Assembly (NCBI GenBank): GCA_026648125.1
Contig: JAPKGD010000077.1
Location: forward strand, 1-7,499
Length of the DNA: 7,499 nt
Source of the DNA: Bdellovibrionales bacterium
GTDB taxonomy: Bacteria; Bdellovibrionota; Bdellovibrionia; Bdellovibrionales; UBA1609
Reading direction: 5' to 3'
Below are positions 5,897-7,499 of this stretch, piece after piece. The notes under the pieces were generated by a model. The model worked only from the letters and a program-made list of their open reading frames with translations, did no database searches and was not told the DNA's origin. A program made the translations under genes and the position numbers. How positions within the stretch are numbered: the stretch's first letter is position 1; each line of letters starts with the position of its first letter.

Positions 5897-7125
5897 TGTG
5901 GACGAACCATTTCTGAGCGTTTTGGCTCGCGCAAAGCCTCGATTCCAGGCAATTTCTCTCCTTGTAGATACTCGAGAGAAGCTCCTCCACCCGTAGAAAT
6001 GTGACTCAATTGCTCTGCGTATCCAGATGCATTTGCCGCCGCGGCAGAGTCCCCACCGCCAACGATGGTCGTGGCCGCTGCATTTTCAGCCATCGCCTTA
6101 GCAATGGCAAAAGAGCCGTCAGAATACTCCTTGGTTTCAAAGACTCCCATGGGCCCATTCCAAAACACAGTTTTTGCCCGAAGAATTTCGGCGCTAGATG
6201 TGGCCTGTGTCTTTGGACCGATATCCACCCCCAGCCACCCCTCTTCGATGGCCGCGGTGGGGGTCACTTTGCGACTCTCCACGGCAGTTAAAGAGGTAAC
6301 CACAACATGATCTTCTGGAAGAAGAATTTTTTTGCCCCGGGCTCGCACTCGAGCCAAAAGATCTGCTGCAAATTTGATTTTTTCCTTTTCAACCCGAGAA
6401 CTTCCTATCGAAATATTTTGCGCAGCCAAAAAGGTGTAAGCCATGGCTCCGCCTATGATGAGGCTATCAACCTTCTCAATGAGCATCTCTATCATATCAA
6501 TTTTGTCAGAGACTTTTGCTCCACCCATGATAGCGACGTAGGGAGACTCTTGATCAAAACGAACTTTATCGAGCATCTCGATCTCTTTCTTCATCAGAAA
6601 GCCAATGCCTCGTTGAGCGATCAGTTGCGGCAAAGCCACGATGCTTGCATGGGCGCGATGGCTCGCTCCAAAGGCATCATTAATATAAATATCTGTGTAC
6701 TCAGCTAAGCTCTGTGCGAAATCTCTGGCGTTGGCTTCTTCGCCTTCGTCAAATCGAAGATTCTCAAGAAGGATAATCTGACTGGGCTTCAAACCCGCAA
6801 GGAGGGCCTTCGGCGCCTCACTACTCGGTTCTTCCACGAGGATAATCTCTTTTCCCAAGGCCTGATTGAGATACTGAGCGACTGGCTCAAGTGACATTGC
6901 CTCTCGATCTTGCGGGCCCTTCGGTCGCCCCCAGTGTGAGGCAAGGACAATCTTGGCGCCCTTTTCAATGGCAAATTGAATCGTCGGGAGTGCTGCTTTC
7001 AATCTCGTATCATCGGTGATGACACCGTTCTTCATCGGCACGTTAAAATCAACCCGAATAAAGACACGCTTATCTTCAAGCGAAAAATTCTCAATCGAAC
7101 GAATGCCATCCAAAGTTTTTGCCAT
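5893..7125 (-). CDS. pgk: Phosphoglycerate kinase
   Basis: A two-domain cytosolic kinase of 410 residues (family about 390-415) transferring phosphate between 1,3-bisphosphoglycerate and ADP. N-terminal domain: RVDFNVP at 24-30, DDTR at 38-41, SHWGRPKG at 63-70 (usually SHLGRPKG), LLENLRFDEGE, and INDAFGASHRAHAS for 3-phosphoglycerate binding. C-terminal domain: GGAKVSDKI, IIGGAMAYTFL, DIGPKT, FWNGPMGVFE, GGGDSAAA (356-363) and HISTGGGASLEYL for nucleotide binding. All key blocks are intact. The ATG at 7125 follows the gap stop by 2 nt, with AAGG at 7138-7135 as a modest ribosome site. A short extra tail (REPKRSEMVRPQ) follows the usual end and provides the bases that overlap tpiA. Confidence 0.97.
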   Translation of the reverse strand: MAKTLDGIRSIENFSLEDKRVFIRVDFNVPMKNGVITDDTRLKAALPTIQFAIEKGAKIVLASHWGRPKGPQDREAMSLEPVAQYLNQALGKEIILVEEPSSEAPKALLAGLKPSQIILLENLRFDEGEEANARDFAQSLAEYTDIYINDAFGASHRAHASIVALPQLIAQRGIGFLMKKEIEMLDKVRFDQESPYVAIMGGAKVSDKIDMIEMLIEKVDSLIIGGAMAYTFLAAQNISIGSSRVEKEKIKFAADLLARVRARGKKILLPEDHVVVTSLTAVESRKVTPTAAIEEGWLGVDIGPKTQATSSAEILRAKTVFWNGPMGVFETKEYSDGSFAIAKAMAENAAATTIVGGGDSAAAANASGYAEQLSHISTGGGASLEYLQGEKLPGIEALREPKRSEMVRPQ

Positions 7126-7127
7126 AA

Positions 7128-7361
7128 CTAAAGACCTTGGCTCGCGAGGTGGTTCGCCACATCAATCATTCGATGCGAGAATCCCATCTCGTTGTCGTAC
7201 CAGGAAAAGACCTTCGCCATGTTGCCGCTCATCACCATGGTACTGGGCAGATCCACGATAGAGCTATGGGGATTGCCATTAAAGTCAACGCTCACGAGCG
7301 ACGCCGACTCACAAGCGAGAACTCCTTTGAGCGCCCCGTCTGCTGCCTTTTTCAAGGCCAA
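7128..7361 (-). CDS. gap: Glyceraldehyde-3-phosphate dehydrogenase, C-terminal fragment (5' part missing)
   Basis: About 77 codons match the end of phosphorylating GAPDH, the enzyme making 1,3-bisphosphoglycerate with NAD(P)+. Visible: ALKKAADGALKGVL, FNGNPHSSIVD (cf. FNGxxxSSIxD), the STMVMSGNMAKV stretch, and SWYDNEMGFSHRMID (cf. SWYDNEWGYSxR, with Met for Trp). The catalytic cysteine and Rossmann domain would lie upstream and are absent. Upstream of about base 7360 the frame gives unrelated residues and hits a TGA at 7380-7382, so similarity is lost mid-gene. The apparent TTG at 7361 is not a true start. The stop lies 2 nt before pgk, giving the standard gap-pgk-tpiA order. The break is probably a contig-end join, not a natural gene disruption. 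Confidence 0.85.
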   Translation of the reverse strand: MALKKAADGALKGVLACESASLVSVDFNGNPHSSIVDLPSTMVMSGNMAKVFSWYDNEMGFSHRMIDVANHLASQGL

Positions 7362-7363
7362 CG

Positions 7364-7376
7364 GGTGCTGAGCACC
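7364..7376. repeat. Inverted repeat GGTGCT/AGCACC
   Basis: Perfect 6-bp arms separated by one base. With a bulged G at 7363 the stem extends to AC/GT at 7361-7362 and 7377-7378. It sits right at the point where GAPDH similarity ends. Confidence 0.6.
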
Positions 7377-7383
7377 GTATCAG

Positions 7384-7400
7384 CCAGAGACAATCTCTGG
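7384..7400. repeat. Inverted repeat CCAGAGA/TCTCTGG
   Basis: Perfect 7-bp arms with a 3-nt CAA spacer, the longest perfect hairpin noticed in the window. No T-tract follows on either strand, so a simple intrinsic terminator is unlikely. Confidence 0.65.
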
Positions 7401-7452
7401 ACAGAATGGCGATTATCTTAGCGATTTTTCGAGCTTACCGAAACCTTACAGT

Positions 7453-7478
7453 GGCTTGGGGAAGCCCCCTCCGGGGCT
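7453..7478. repeat. Two mutually exclusive GC-rich hairpins
   Basis: GGCTT/AAGCC (7453-7457 and 7462-7466, GGGG loop) and AGCCCC/GGGGCT (7463-7468 and 7473-7478, CTCC loop) share bases 7463-7466, so only one can form at a time. Such an arrangement occurs in attenuators and in mobile-element ends, but here there is no gene context to decide. Confidence 0.45.
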
Positions 7479-7499
7479 GGAGGAAGGCTAAGCAAAGAG

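Larger units (their letters stand above)
7362..7499. other. Unidentified hairpin-rich terminal segment, not GAPDH
   Basis: These 138 bp (about 54% GC) replace the upstream part of gap. No family was recognised. One plus-strand frame stays open to the edge, including ATG at 7405 (start MAIILAIF), but it has no ribosome site and no recognisable similarity. Four potential stems are packed here: 7364-7376, 7384-7400, 7453-7466 and 7463-7478. The segment could be a terminal inverted-repeat region of a mobile element, part of a structured RNA, or plain chimeric sequence. Confidence 0.55.

Noticed and set aside
6307..6708. 133-codon plus-strand frame opposite pgk
   Set aside because: Shadow of pgk, whose motifs are intact on the other strand; no family resemblance.
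7137..7421. 94-codon plus-strand frame across gap and the right junction
   Set aside because: It is antisense to genuine GAPDH codons for most of its length and crosses the composition break.

Overview
The window holds about 7.2 kb of an ordinary bacterial chromosome at roughly 48-50% GC. It is densely packed with housekeeping metabolism genes. At each end sits about 140-145 bp of DNA that does not belong to the genes it interrupts. The organism is Gram-negative-like. The HisC N-terminus, the Cmk sequence and the small Cys4 protein upstream of ilvA remind me of Bdellovibrionota (former deltaproteobacterial predators and relatives). That is a recollection-based inference, not proof. No rRNA, tRNA, CRISPR array or transposase gene was recognised.

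Left side. Bases 1-145 (about 66% GC) encode on the plus strand an internal piece of a type IA topoisomerase III, of the sort carried by proteobacterial integrative elements. The match stops abruptly near base 146. From there to base 1545 the minus strand encodes a protein of the hydantoinase A/oxoprolinase family. Its family-typical blocks are recognisable, but its ATP-binding glycine loops have been replaced. This is the most unusual gene in the window. Its 3' end is lost at the junction.

Centre. A 69-bp divergent spacer separates the hydantoinase-like gene from hisC (GTG start, plus strand). hisC overlaps cmk by the ATGA arrangement, which suggests translational coupling. cmk runs into the convergent ilvA gene so closely that the two stop codons overlap (TTAG). 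ilvA encodes a threonine ammonia-lyase with a C-terminal ACT domain. It lies 8 nt downstream of a 75-residue Cys4 zinc-ribbon gene on the same strand, so the two probably form one unit.

Right side. After a 295-bp gene-free stretch with a weak promoter candidate and several AGACA/TGTCT motifs, the minus strand carries a tight glycolytic operon in the order gap-pgk-tpiA (2 nt between gap and pgk, 4-nt overlap of pgk and tpiA). Only the last ~77 codons of gap are present. Beyond about base 7362 the GAPDH similarity ends, and 138 bp of unidentified, hairpin-rich DNA follows to the window end.

Functionally, gap, pgk and tpiA cover three consecutive triose-phosphate steps. hisC and ilvA serve amino-acid metabolism and cmk serves nucleotide salvage/DNA precursor supply. 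The foreign ends, both about one short-read length and both breaking a gene in mid-sequence, look more like assembly chimeras at contig ends than real insertions.
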